Source of the DNA: JAUIET01 sp964352475
GTDB lineage: Bacteria; Pseudomonadota; Gammaproteobacteria; Pseudomonadales; JAUIET01
Length of the DNA stretch: 64,000 bases
Assembly: GCA_964352475.1 (NCBI GenBank)
Contig: CAYGSL010000013.1
Location: 26,330-90,329 of the forward strand
Direction: 5' to 3'
Under the pieces are notes generated by a model. The model was not told where the DNA came from. It ran no database searches and saw nothing but the letters and a program-made list of their open reading frames with translations. This document shows positions 27,112-36,600 of the stretch, one piece after another (position 1 is the first letter of the stretch; every line of letters begins with the position of its first letter). Position numbers and translations under genes: made by a program.

Positions 27112-27180
27112 GTCCTCGTAGTCAACACGCTACACTTTTCCTGGCAATACACTGTTCCAATGTTCTCTTACATAACACGG
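27103..27180 (-). pseudogene. Remnant of a second sulfotransferase gene
   Basis: Read on the minus strand directly after the stop of the TPR-sulfotransferase, and in its frame, this stretch translates as YVREHWNSVLPGKV, stop, RVDYEDMIA. It aligns with MRHWDDVLPGKILRVQHEELIDD of the neighbouring intact protein, and YED is the usual family form. The matching DNA in the intact gene is around 27420-27475 and is clearly similar but not identical. A paralogue remnant is therefore more likely than a fresh duplication. Its last codons (ATG ATA GCA) are the first three codons of the PHP gene. Confidence 0.65.
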
Positions 27181-29196
27181 TCAGCGATAATCGCTTAGCG
27201 CTGGACCCAGCGATTGTTCAAGGGGGGCAAGAAACTCTGCATAATGCTGCCACAATTCCGTACCGGAGCGATAAATTGGCTGGCGAACTTGCTCTGAACT
27301 CGGCGTTCGCACGGCCCGTTCTGTCGTGTGGTAATCAATACATTGTTGCTCAAACGGGAGCTCACAGAAATCCAGTAATCGGCGTACTTCCGATTCAAGA
27401 TCGTCAATAAGCTCTTCATGCTGAACACGCAAAATTTTCCCTGGCAATACGTCGTCCCAATGCCTCATTAGCTCAACATAAGCGCGGTAATAACGGCCGA
27501 TAGACTCAAGGCCATAAGTAAATTCCTGGCCTTCCGCAAACAATTGCTTAAAACCACTAAAGCAACACGCCATGGGGTGGCGCCGCGCATCAATGATTTT
27601 TGCATTCGGCAATATCATGTGAATCAGCCCGATATGCCTGAAGTTGTTTGGCATCTTGTCAATGAAATACAAGCCACCGCGACGGTGATAGGCCGTTTCT
27701 TTGATGAACTCTTCACCGAATTGACGCAGCACATCGTCACCCAGGTCGGCAAGTATCGCAGGGTAACGTTTGGCTTTAGCCGCGATATGTCGACCGCTGA
27801 GCCGATGCGCGAGACCAATGATATTGGCCAATTCCATGGTGCCATCAACCAGCGAGTGTGATGCCAGTATTTGCTCTAGTAAGGTTGATCCGGCACGGGG
27901 TAAACCAAGAATAAATATAGGCGCTGCGTCAGTACAGCCAGTGCCGGCTTTCTCCGCAATAAACTCCGCAGTGAACTGCGTTCTTTGTGCTTCGAACTCT
28001 TTCTCGATACGCTCGGGCCGGTAGCCGTTATTGCGCTGTTTCAGATCATTGCCACGTTCATAGAACTGGAAAGATTCATCGTATTGTTGCAGATCTTCCA
28101 GCGCTTTGCCCAGCGCAAAGCTGAAATGAATGCGATCGTCGTCAGACGTTTCATCCCGCGCGAGCTGTTCACGCATGCGCGTCATCTCGTCATCTGAAAA
28201 GCGATAGGTCTTAAGATTCGCCAAACTCCAAAAGGCGTCGCCAAAGTCGGCTTTGCAGTCATACGCACGTCGATAGGACGTCACTGCCTCTTCGGTGCGG
28301 CCAACTGTTTTCAGCGCATGGCCTCGCGCCATATGAGTAGTGTGTAAGCCTGGCGCCTCAGCAATAACGAAATCGTAGGCTTTGAGCGCCTCGTCAAAAT
28401 CACCCACCGCTTGCAACGCGCTTGCACGGGCTATCTGAGTAGCAATATTATCGGGGTGTTCGGTGCACACCTCATTGGCTTGTTCCAGCGCTTTCTTGAA
28501 TCGCTGTCGGCGGTGAAGCACCTTAATGTAATCAAGTCGAGCGTGTAAGAAATCGGGTTCAAACTCAGCACAACTCTCAAGCAGAAATTCTGCATCATCA
28601 AGAATATTAAGTTCCGTTGCTATTCTTGCCAGCAAGCGCATTGCCTCAACGTGGTGTGGTTGACGTTGCAGAAACTGGCGGCATATCTGTTCAGCAACAA
28701 ACCACTTTTTTTCAACGATCAAGCTATTAACCGTGAGCAGCTCGCTGGGCATCTTCGACAGCGTTTGCGCCCTATCCAATGCATCTTCAGCATCTGACGT
28801 TCTGCCCTGCTTCTGATAAATCAGCGCCAGTGTTTTCCAGCTTGCAGTAAGCGTCGGATTCAGCAAAACCGCTTTTCTATAGGCTTGATATGCGGCATCA
28901 ATATCTCGCTGTGCCAGGCGAACATGACCAATTTCCTGGTAGGCACGCCCATAATCGGAATGCATTGCTGTCAGCGTATGCAAGGTTTGCAGTGCGGCGT
29001 CCAACTCTTTTGACTGCCGCTGACATACCGAAAGATAATACAAACCGTCACGATGTGACGCATTCACTGCCAGCAATTCCTGAAGCGACGAAATCGCTGT
29101 GCGCAGATCACTGTCCTTAAGCGCCAGCTTCGCACGCTGCAGTAGTGCTTCCTGCTGATCCTTATTGTTGTCTGATTCGTTCAATCGGCTTACCAA
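27181..29196 (-). CDS. TPR-repeat sulfotransferase family protein
   Basis: A 671-residue protein. About 390 N-terminal residues form tetratricopeptide repeats (for example LYYLSVCQRQSKELDAALQ). The C-terminal part is a PAPS-type sulfotransferase with the phosphosulfate-binding loop ILGLPRAGSTLLEQILASH (about residues 428-446) and a 3'-phosphate site around DARRHPMACCFSGF. This fusion is common in marine proteobacteria; the acceptor is unknown. The frame opens with a TTG at 29196 and no clear ribosome-binding site was seen, so the exact start is uncertain. It precedes the PHP-glpT pair on the same strand. Confidence 0.8.
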   Translation of the reverse strand: MVSRLNESDNNKDQQEALLQRAKLALKDSDLRTAISSLQELLAVNASHRDGLYYLSVCQRQSKELDAALQTLHTLTAMHSDYGRAYQEIGHVRLAQRDIDAAYQAYRKAVLLNPTLTASWKTLALIYQKQGRTSDAEDALDRAQTLSKMPSELLTVNSLIVEKKWFVAEQICRQFLQRQPHHVEAMRLLARIATELNILDDAEFLLESCAEFEPDFLHARLDYIKVLHRRQRFKKALEQANEVCTEHPDNIATQIARASALQAVGDFDEALKAYDFVIAEAPGLHTTHMARGHALKTVGRTEEAVTSYRRAYDCKADFGDAFWSLANLKTYRFSDDEMTRMREQLARDETSDDDRIHFSFALGKALEDLQQYDESFQFYERGNDLKQRNNGYRPERIEKEFEAQRTQFTAEFIAEKAGTGCTDAAPIFILGLPRAGSTLLEQILASHSLVDGTMELANIIGLAHRLSGRHIAAKAKRYPAILADLGDDVLRQFGEEFIKETAYHRRGGLYFIDKMPNNFRHIGLIHMILPNAKIIDARRHPMACCFSGFKQLFAEGQEFTYGLESIGRYYRAYVELMRHWDDVLPGKILRVQHEELIDDLESEVRRLLDFCELPFEQQCIDYHTTERAVRTPSSEQVRQPIYRSGTELWQHYAEFLAPLEQSLGPALSDYR

Positions 29197-29235
29197 TAGT
29201 CAAATTACACAGCGTATGCATGGTCGAAAAATACG

Positions 29236-29265
29236 AAAAAAAAAGGCGGCTCCAGGGCCGCCTTT
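29236..29265 (-). terminator. Rho-independent terminator after the TonB receptor gene
   Basis: The stem AAAGGCGGC/GCCGCCTTT (29242-29250 and 29257-29265) has a six-base loop. On the minus strand it is followed by a run of Ts (nine As at 29236-29244 on the plus strand, partly in the stem). It starts 17 bases after the receptor's stop codon. Confidence 0.9.
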
Positions 29266-29281
29266 ACACTTGGTACGACGT

Positions 29282-31636
29282 TTAGAAGTCGTACGAAAAA
29301 CGCAAACCAATCGAACGAGGTCGATTCGGAGTGGTTTTGATAATGTCATCCTCATTGCTTATGAACAGGTCAGCCAGTTCATCGGTGAGGTTGTTAGCGA
29401 ACAAGGTAATCGTCCAGTCATCTCGAGAGTAGCCCAAGGTCGCATCCAGTGTGCTGTAGCTGTCTTGTACAAACAATGCGCCAACGTTGATAGAGCTGAT
29501 CATATCATCAGTGTAAGCGTATGTTAGCTGCGCAAACGGAGAACCGCCACTGGTTTCCCACTCATAACGAGCGCGAATAACATATTGCAATTCAGGCGCT
29601 AGCGCCAGCTCGCTGCCTTCCGGCGCGATGCTAACAACATTGGCAGGAACACGAGTAAGCTCGCCGTCGTTGTATGACACGTTTGCAAACAAGGTCAGGT
29701 TATCAGTTGCAGCCCAAACTACGTCAGTCTCCAAGCCCTTAATCTCTGCGTCCGCAGCGTTGCTGATGAATGCCAGGTTAGATACATCGAAATCCAGCGT
29801 AATCACCTGCATTTCTTCCCATTCGAGGAAGTAGATCGAACCGTTCCAGCGCAATGTACCGTCAAGCCAAGCAGTCTTCCAGCCAAACTCCATGTTGGTC
29901 AGTTCGTCCGACTCGAAGAAATCTGGTACGAATGGAGGGGTGTCTGGAACCAAACTCGCACCACCGTTGCGGTTGAAACCACCGGGGCGATAGCCTTCCG
30001 ACCAGGTTCCATAGACCATCATATCGTCGTTGATCTGCCACTTAAGGTTGAACTTCAGAATCGTATCCTGGAAATCAGCTGGGCTAACGCCTTGCAGAAT
30101 TTCATCAACGTTTCGACCAAAGTCGCCTGGAACGCGGAAGTTGAAGTTCGAGCTACCACGTAATGACAGTTCCAGATCATAACGACGCGCACCAATCGAA
30201 GCGGTCAGCGAGTCAGTCAGGTCGTAAGCCAATTCACCAAAGAACGACAGCTCTTTCTTACCGCGGGTAAAATCGTTGAAGAACGTTACACCAGGACCAC
30301 GGGTATCCGGGTTACTCGCTGTAGAGCCGGTAATTGGATCATTCAACGGAAAACCGCGATCAACAGTAGCAGGGTAGGTCCAGTCACCGCGTTCAACAGT
30401 GTCGGTATCATCGGCAAACACACCAACGATTCCGCGTATTCGCTGATCAGCGTCAGTGCTTACGCGAAATTCATGCGTGGTGCGTTCGAATTTAACGTAT
30501 TGATCAAGGAACAGATCAGGTGCGCCACACACGTCATACCCTGGCTCACAAATATAGTAAGGAATGAACGGACCAGCGTCGGCGTAGCCTGAGTAGTCAG
30601 CAATTTCTTCTACTGTGCGTCGCAAGAAAGAACCGGTATAGACCATTTCCAGGCCAGCAACACGACCGTTTACGGTCCACGAGCTCAGATCGAATACGTC
30701 TTCACCTTCATCCGGTGTAAAGGTTTGAGACTGCAGCTCGCCTAACGCGGGGTCGTAATCCCACACACCTTCTTTATCAATTTCCTGATGGAAATGCTGA
30801 AGCAGCACTTCCCAATCGTCATTCGGAGTGAACTTCACCGCAGCACGAATACCCGAGTACGTGACTTCGTTGTGGTTGTCTTCTGCAAAGCTGAAGTTGT
30901 CCGCAACGCCCCTAGTGGTGGGCAATACTGTCAGTGCAGGGTTTGCAGTGGTGATTTGCTTAGTACCCGGAACGTTATCAATGTAACCGCCCTCGGTTAC
31001 ATTGAATATCGCAAAACGTGCCGCCAGAACGTCATCAATAATTGGCAGGTTGAAATACGCCTCCATTGAGTAACCGTCATCGCCACCATTGGTTGTGGTG
31101 TAGCTGGTTTCCAGGCCGCCAGAGAAGCCTTCCATGTCAGGCTTATTGGTAATCAAGCGGACTGTACCGGCCTGAGAACTTGCACCGAACAGTGTTCCCT
31201 GTGGTCCGGGCAACACTTCCACGCGATTCATATCAGTCATGTAGGCATCAATATTTCGCCCGCCCAGTGATATTGGCGCTTCATCCAAATACAAAGCCAC
31301 GTTAGGCTCTGTACCAATTGCACCTGCAATTTTCAAACCGCCTTTACCAACCGATACACCACGGATAAAGATTTCATTACGACCTGGACCGCGGCCGCCC
31401 GAATTCACACCCGGAAGCACCTTGATGTAGTCTTTGAAATTACCGATGCCCAAATCTTCCAGTGATTCCTGGCCAATCGCCTGAATGGCCACTGGAATGT
31501 CTTGCGCGCTTTCCGCACGTTTAGTGGCTGTAACGACCACCTCTTCCAACATGCCGTAGGACAAATTGGCGGTTGAACCTGCAATGGCAGCTGCAATTGC
31601 GCACGAAATTCTGGTTTTGCGGGTGGATAGATTCAT
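29282..31636 (-). CDS. TonB-dependent outer-membrane receptor
   Basis: A 784-residue receptor with a signal peptide. It has a TonB box-like stretch (EEVVVTATKR, about 31-40), a plug domain with DIPVAIQAIGQESLEDLG, PGVNSGGRGPGRNEIFIRGV and NRVEVLPGPQGTLFGA, and a long beta-barrel ending in LRFSYDF with terminal Phe. Receptors with this plug pattern often serve siderophores, sugars or hydrophobic substrates; the ligand cannot be read from the sequence. No TonB or ExbBD genes are nearby. AGGA lies nine bases before the ATG, and a strong terminator follows, so it is probably monocistronic. Confidence 0.93.
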   Translation of the reverse strand: MNLSTRKTRISCAIAAAIAGSTANLSYGMLEEVVVTATKRAESAQDIPVAIQAIGQESLEDLGIGNFKDYIKVLPGVNSGGRGPGRNEIFIRGVSVGKGGLKIAGAIGTEPNVALYLDEAPISLGGRNIDAYMTDMNRVEVLPGPQGTLFGASSQAGTVRLITNKPDMEGFSGGLETSYTTTNGGDDGYSMEAYFNLPIIDDVLAARFAIFNVTEGGYIDNVPGTKQITTANPALTVLPTTRGVADNFSFAEDNHNEVTYSGIRAAVKFTPNDDWEVLLQHFHQEIDKEGVWDYDPALGELQSQTFTPDEGEDVFDLSSWTVNGRVAGLEMVYTGSFLRRTVEEIADYSGYADAGPFIPYYICEPGYDVCGAPDLFLDQYVKFERTTHEFRVSTDADQRIRGIVGVFADDTDTVERGDWTYPATVDRGFPLNDPITGSTASNPDTRGPGVTFFNDFTRGKKELSFFGELAYDLTDSLTASIGARRYDLELSLRGSSNFNFRVPGDFGRNVDEILQGVSPADFQDTILKFNLKWQINDDMMVYGTWSEGYRPGGFNRNGGASLVPDTPPFVPDFFESDELTNMEFGWKTAWLDGTLRWNGSIYFLEWEEMQVITLDFDVSNLAFISNAADAEIKGLETDVVWAATDNLTLFANVSYNDGELTRVPANVVSIAPEGSELALAPELQYVIRARYEWETSGGSPFAQLTYAYTDDMISSINVGALFVQDSYSTLDATLGYSRDDWTITLFANNLTDELADLFISNEDDIIKTTPNRPRSIGLRFSYDF

Positions 31637-31847
31637 TTCTGCTATTCCTGATAACTTACTTTGGCTTGATTGAATAGGGCTCAGCGTGACGTTTCAAAAA
31701 GCTTGCCGAGAGACAGTGAATAATTTGAACGCGGAATGCTAAAGCACTTTCGCATCAGGTACAAGTTGCTTAAGATAAACGTGCCTTTAGCCACTATATA
31801 GAGCATTGTAATTGACATGTTGCCTAGCATGTGGATGTGCGTGAATC
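31637..31847. promoter_or_regulatory. Divergent control region, receptor and carboxylesterase
   Basis: These 211 bases separate the receptor gene (minus) from the carboxylesterase gene (plus) and must hold both promoters. I could not place clear minus-10/minus-35 pairs. A TTGACA occurs at about 31812 without a good partner. Nothing coding was seen. Confidence 0.35.
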
Positions 31848-33467
31848 ATGAGTAATAGTCTTTGTTTTACTAGGAGACATGGCATTTGGTGCTTAGTCTG
31901 CGCAGCACTGCTGCTCGTTAATTGTACAACTCAAAACAACCACCGTCTGTTGATCGATACACCGACGCACACCTATCAGGGCCAACTCTCCGAACAATTT
32001 CCAGGAGTTGTCGAATACCTAGGCATCCCATTTGCTAAACCACCTCTGGGTAAACTGCGCTGGCAAGCACCGCAGCCACTTGATGCAAAAAAGACGACAC
32101 TACACACAAGCAAATATGCGCCCGCCTGCACGCAAAACAGAAGCGGCGTGGAATGGTATGAGGGTGTGGCCTCGGCGTTTGGTCAAAGCCCCGACGTAGC
32201 GCCTGAACCGACCGGTGTTAGCGAAGATTGTCTGTACCTTAATGTGTGGACACCTTCGGATCACACCGGCGACGCTAGCAAGGCATTGCCAATACTGGTC
32301 TGGATTCACGGCGGTGGCAACACCGCAGGCTGGGCTTATGAGCCGAATTATCAAGGTGCCGCGTTGGCTAACGAAGGCATAATCGTTGTTTCAATAGCCT
32401 ATAGGCTTGGCATATTTGGCTATTTCTCTCACCCGGGGATGGCTGCAAATGACCAGGCCAACATCGCAAATTTCGGCTTGCTCGATCAGATAGCCGCTCT
32501 CAGCTGGATCAAAACCAATGCGGCCGCTTTCGGTGGAGATGCGAGTAATATTACTGTCGCTGGAGAATCGGCGGGGGCCGGCAATATCGGCTACTTGCTG
32601 GCGGTACCATCCGCGCAGAATTTATTTGCACGATCTATTCACCAAAGTGGCTCCTTCGAGCTGTATGACGACCACACACTTTCTGATCTGCATCGAGTGG
32701 CCCAGACTCTGTTACCTCATGATTCGACCGGCGATGTGTCCGCTCAATTAGCCGAACTTCGTGCGCTTGATGCAACGCAGCTCCTGGCTATTGCGGAGGC
32801 AAAGTACCCCGACGCATACAATTATCCAGTGGCAGATAATTCTGTTCTGCCAACATCGGTTCTGGATTTCTACGAGCAAGAACAAAACGCCGCGCGCTCG
32901 ATGCTGATCGGTAGCAATGAAGACGAATGGTATATGTATTTGGAGCCACCTATAAACCAGGCCAGCATCGACGCCTGGTTGTCGGCAGAATTGCCGGACG
33001 CGGACCATGCGAGAATCAAGGAACTACTGGTGCCTTACGATTCTGACCGCAGCCGATTGGATAAACTGGTTGGCGGCCAGATATTCAGATGCGGCGGTTA
33101 CTACATGGCGGCAAAAAACGCTGAGCGGAATGGCAATTCCTGGGTCTACCATTTTTCTCGATCCAGAGAAGGCGTTGGCGGCGATGCCTTGCGTTCCTAC
33201 CACGGTGCCGAAATACCTTATATGTTCAACACCCACGATGATTGGCTGCCTGTCAGCAAGGAGGATGTTGATCTAACGAATAACATGGTGGGCTATTGGC
33301 TCAATTTTGTTAGAACCGGCAACCCCAATGGTAAAGGCCTGCCGACATGGCCAAGCTACAATGGTGAGACCAAACTTGTGCAGAAGCTGGATGCAGTGAC
33401 CGAAGCTATTGCGGCCCCACAGACTGAACTGTGTGAGTTTCTAATGCCCAACGAGTTTGACAACTAA
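31848..33467 (+). CDS. Type-B carboxylesterase/lipase, exported lipoprotein
   Basis: A 539-residue alpha/beta hydrolase with a lipoprotein signal (LLLVNC, about Cys26). Family marks are FPGVVEYLGIPFAKPPLGKL, the oxyanion loop WIHGGGNTAGW, the nucleophile elbow VAGESAGAGNIG (Ser near 240), an acidic residue in GSNEDEW (about 356) and the histidine of SYHGAEIPYMF (about 449). It would hydrolyse carboxylic esters of hydrophobic substrates at the cell envelope. It is divergent from the TonB receptor, so uptake and ester cleavage may be linked; this is inference. Confidence 0.88.
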   Translation: MSNSLCFTRRHGIWCLVCAALLLVNCTTQNNHRLLIDTPTHTYQGQLSEQFPGVVEYLGIPFAKPPLGKLRWQAPQPLDAKKTTLHTSKYAPACTQNRSGVEWYEGVASAFGQSPDVAPEPTGVSEDCLYLNVWTPSDHTGDASKALPILVWIHGGGNTAGWAYEPNYQGAALANEGIIVVSIAYRLGIFGYFSHPGMAANDQANIANFGLLDQIAALSWIKTNAAAFGGDASNITVAGESAGAGNIGYLLAVPSAQNLFARSIHQSGSFELYDDHTLSDLHRVAQTLLPHDSTGDVSAQLAELRALDATQLLAIAEAKYPDAYNYPVADNSVLPTSVLDFYEQEQNAARSMLIGSNEDEWYMYLEPPINQASIDAWLSAELPDADHARIKELLVPYDSDRSRLDKLVGGQIFRCGGYYMAAKNAERNGNSWVYHFSRSREGVGGDALRSYHGAEIPYMFNTHDDWLPVSKEDVDLTNNMVGYWLNFVRTGNPNGKGLPTWPSYNGETKLVQKLDAVTEAIAAPQTELCEFLMPNEFDN

Positions 33468-33658
33468 TCCGTTAACGCACGCTGCTACTGGCGCGCCACT
33501 AGGCAACCTAGACCAAAACCGCAAGGTCCCTCCGTCACCCGCTTATCGCTAATAACGCTTTTGTACTTGCGCGACCAATGTCCTGCCCTAGTCTTAAATT
33601 GACTACATATTGATCATTACGTTGAAAATTTCGGCGTTTTGAGGGGCCAGAATTTCGC

Positions 33659-36600
33659 ATGATTAAAAATAAAACATTAAGAATCATTGGCTTACTGCTT
33701 TTTTCCTTGCTTCAGTATGCATGTACGCACCCGATCGAAGTTACCGGCAAGGGTGCTGTTAGCGACAGCCGCAGCAATTTCGAATGCAATCACCTGGAAA
33801 CTCCATGCGAAATAACCATTGGTGGGCCATATGAAGCTTACTACCGGGCTGTTCCTCACCGAGGCTGGCAATTTAATGGCTGGCAGAACTGCTTAACATC
33901 CAGCTCAACGAACCGCTGCGAGTACAACATTAATGCCGAGACAGTGCGTCAAAACTGGTTCAAAACCATGCCGGCACTAGTGGCTAATTTCACCGAAGGT
34001 GACGCAGACGAAGACGGCGTATTGGACCGGCTTGATATACGCCCCAACGATGCAGACTGCACAGGAGAAGGCAGTCACAGTTACGACAGCTGCGCGTTCA
34101 ATGGTTTGAGAGAAAGGCTTAGCTCAGTAGAAATTCTGACAACAGCTTCGGGTCTGCAATTCATTACGCTACAGCGTGACAACGAAGTACTGCGCTACCA
34201 AACTGATACTCAGCAGTTTCTAAGCCCAGTCCGACCGGACTACCGCTTTGAAGGCAGTGTGACTGATATTCAGCATTCCAGCAGCCTGGGCGGGATGATT
34301 TACTTTGGTGGCAACCGCACCGTTTATTTTGTCGCTGACAGCAGCACAGACGCTACACCCACCGAATTACTCTCGATCGAAGACAGCTCTTTCCAAGTGT
34401 CATTTATGGGCGTCTCCGACGATCTTATTATTGTGTATGGCCAGGACAGGCTGAATTATAACTACGTAGCCCAGGAACGAATTTACACCGCTGAAGGCGA
34501 GCTGCTATCGACAATCGACACAAATGGCATTGCTTATAGAAAATACCTGTCAGACTCCGCAACAGGCATCGTTTACAGCATTGGTTACAGCGGCACCAAC
34601 AACACCTATTCACTACGAAAAATGCTGATCAGCCCAACCGGTGAATACAACTCGGTTACTAGCGTAGACCTCAATACCAATCAGGCCATTAGCTGGATGA
34701 ATTTATCACCTGATGGTTCGCGTGTATTGCTTTCAGATGGCTCCGTGTTCAACACCGCGGACCTAAGTCTTGCATTTACTATATCAAAGACACTAGGACC
34801 CGCCACCTGGCTGAATAATGGTGAATTATTAAGTGTACAAGCAAACAACGAGTGGCCCGCGAGCTATAGCTTGCTTCGCAGCGGCGTCGATGGGCAGCCG
34901 CTAGAGAGAGTTAGTATTGGGCGAGACATAGCGAATGCGTTTATCGCTACTGACACCGGCGCAGTGGTTTTTATGGGCCAAGCTAACATAGAAGCTATCA
35001 GTGAGTTTGAACCAAACGACGACAGAGACGGCGACGGAGTGGCCAATACGGAAGACGCTTTCCCGGACAATATTGCGGCATCACTGGATACAGACAGAGA
35101 TGGGTATCCCGACCAATGGAACGATGGCTTTGGCGCAGGCGACAGCACGAGTGATTTGAGTCTGGATGCTTTTCCGGTCGACACAATGTGCTACCTGACT
35201 GAACATGGCAACAACGGAAGCTGTGACCATGGTGCGCGAATTGGCATCTACTATCCGGCCAGCGTGATACAAGACGATAACGGTGTAGTGTATCTGCTAG
35301 GAGCCAATGTAGTGCATCGGTGGGATACTGAGACAGAGCAATACCTGTCATCGATCAGTGTGGACAGCAGCAAGCCAATAGAACTTGCAGTGCAAGCGCG
35401 CAATATTGCCTTTCACGCGGCTAGCGGTGATTTGTTCATTGCCTACGACGACGGTCAGATTCGAAGAGTGTCGCCGTCATCGCCAAACACTGTGCTAAAG
35501 CATTCACAAATCGACGGTTCTATACGCGGCTTCACTGCTAGCGCAAACATGTTGTTCGCTGCTGCTGCATATGCAGACGACATTGTTAGTCTGGATATAG
35601 CGACAGGTCTGGAGCAGGACAGAAGCCAATGGCCCGGCAACAACACGCCGCAAGTACTTCGATGGAATCAAGCGACACAAACCTTGTATGGAAGCGGGAG
35701 CGATATTCAAAGCATAGGCGTTGATGCTATGGGCCAGTTTGTGGCAACAAGCGATCTTGCTGCCAATTTTAGCAACCGCCAGAATTCGACGTTCTCAATC
35801 TCTAGTAATGGCCAACTTCTTATCTCGTATGATGGCCGGGCTCAACGAACGTCTGATGGAGCAACAATCCGGGATTTCGAAAACTCTGCGATGATCGCCA
35901 ACTGGTTAAATAACTCTCTGATTACAATTGAGAATCTGGAAAGCGGTAGCGAACTTACGCAATGGAGCTCGGATTTGCAGGCGGCACATTTCCAGCTGCA
36001 ACTGGACTATCAACCATTGGGACTGCTTGCTGATTATGGTTCCATAATCGCCGTATATACGCTTGACCAATCGCTGCAATTCGCCAAACTCAGCTTGGGC
36101 GATGCCGACGGCGACGGCATGCCTAGCTGGTGGGAAGAACAGAATGGCTTTGATGACAACGACTCATTCGACGCCGACCTCGACAGTGATCTGGACAACC
36201 TCAGCAATTTGCAAGAGTACCTTTTTGAAACGGACCCGACACTGATCGATTCCGATGCTGACGGCCTCAGTGACGGTGACGAAGTAAATGTCCATCAGAC
36301 CAACCCAAGCCTCGCGGACACTGATGGTGACGGTTTGAGTGATGGCGATGAGGTGAATATTCATTCAAGTTCACCAACGCTTGCTGACAGTGACAACGAC
36401 CGCATGAACGACGGCTGGGAAATTCAAAACGGTTTAAACCCATTAAACAGCGACGATGGTGCGCTGGACGATGACGACGATGGCTACAGCAATTTCGAAG
36501 AATTCACACTAGGCACAGACGCACAGACCGCGGGCCATCCGCAGGTCGAACCATGGGCTCGGCAGAACGCCAATGCCCGAAACAACGCTTATTTCCCAAT

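Noticed and set aside
36240..36410. Short tandem DNA repeat considered as a CRISPR-like or mobile array
   Set aside because: The copies are in frame and encode calcium-binding DxDxDG units of the large surface protein; the repeats are imperfect and have no spacers.
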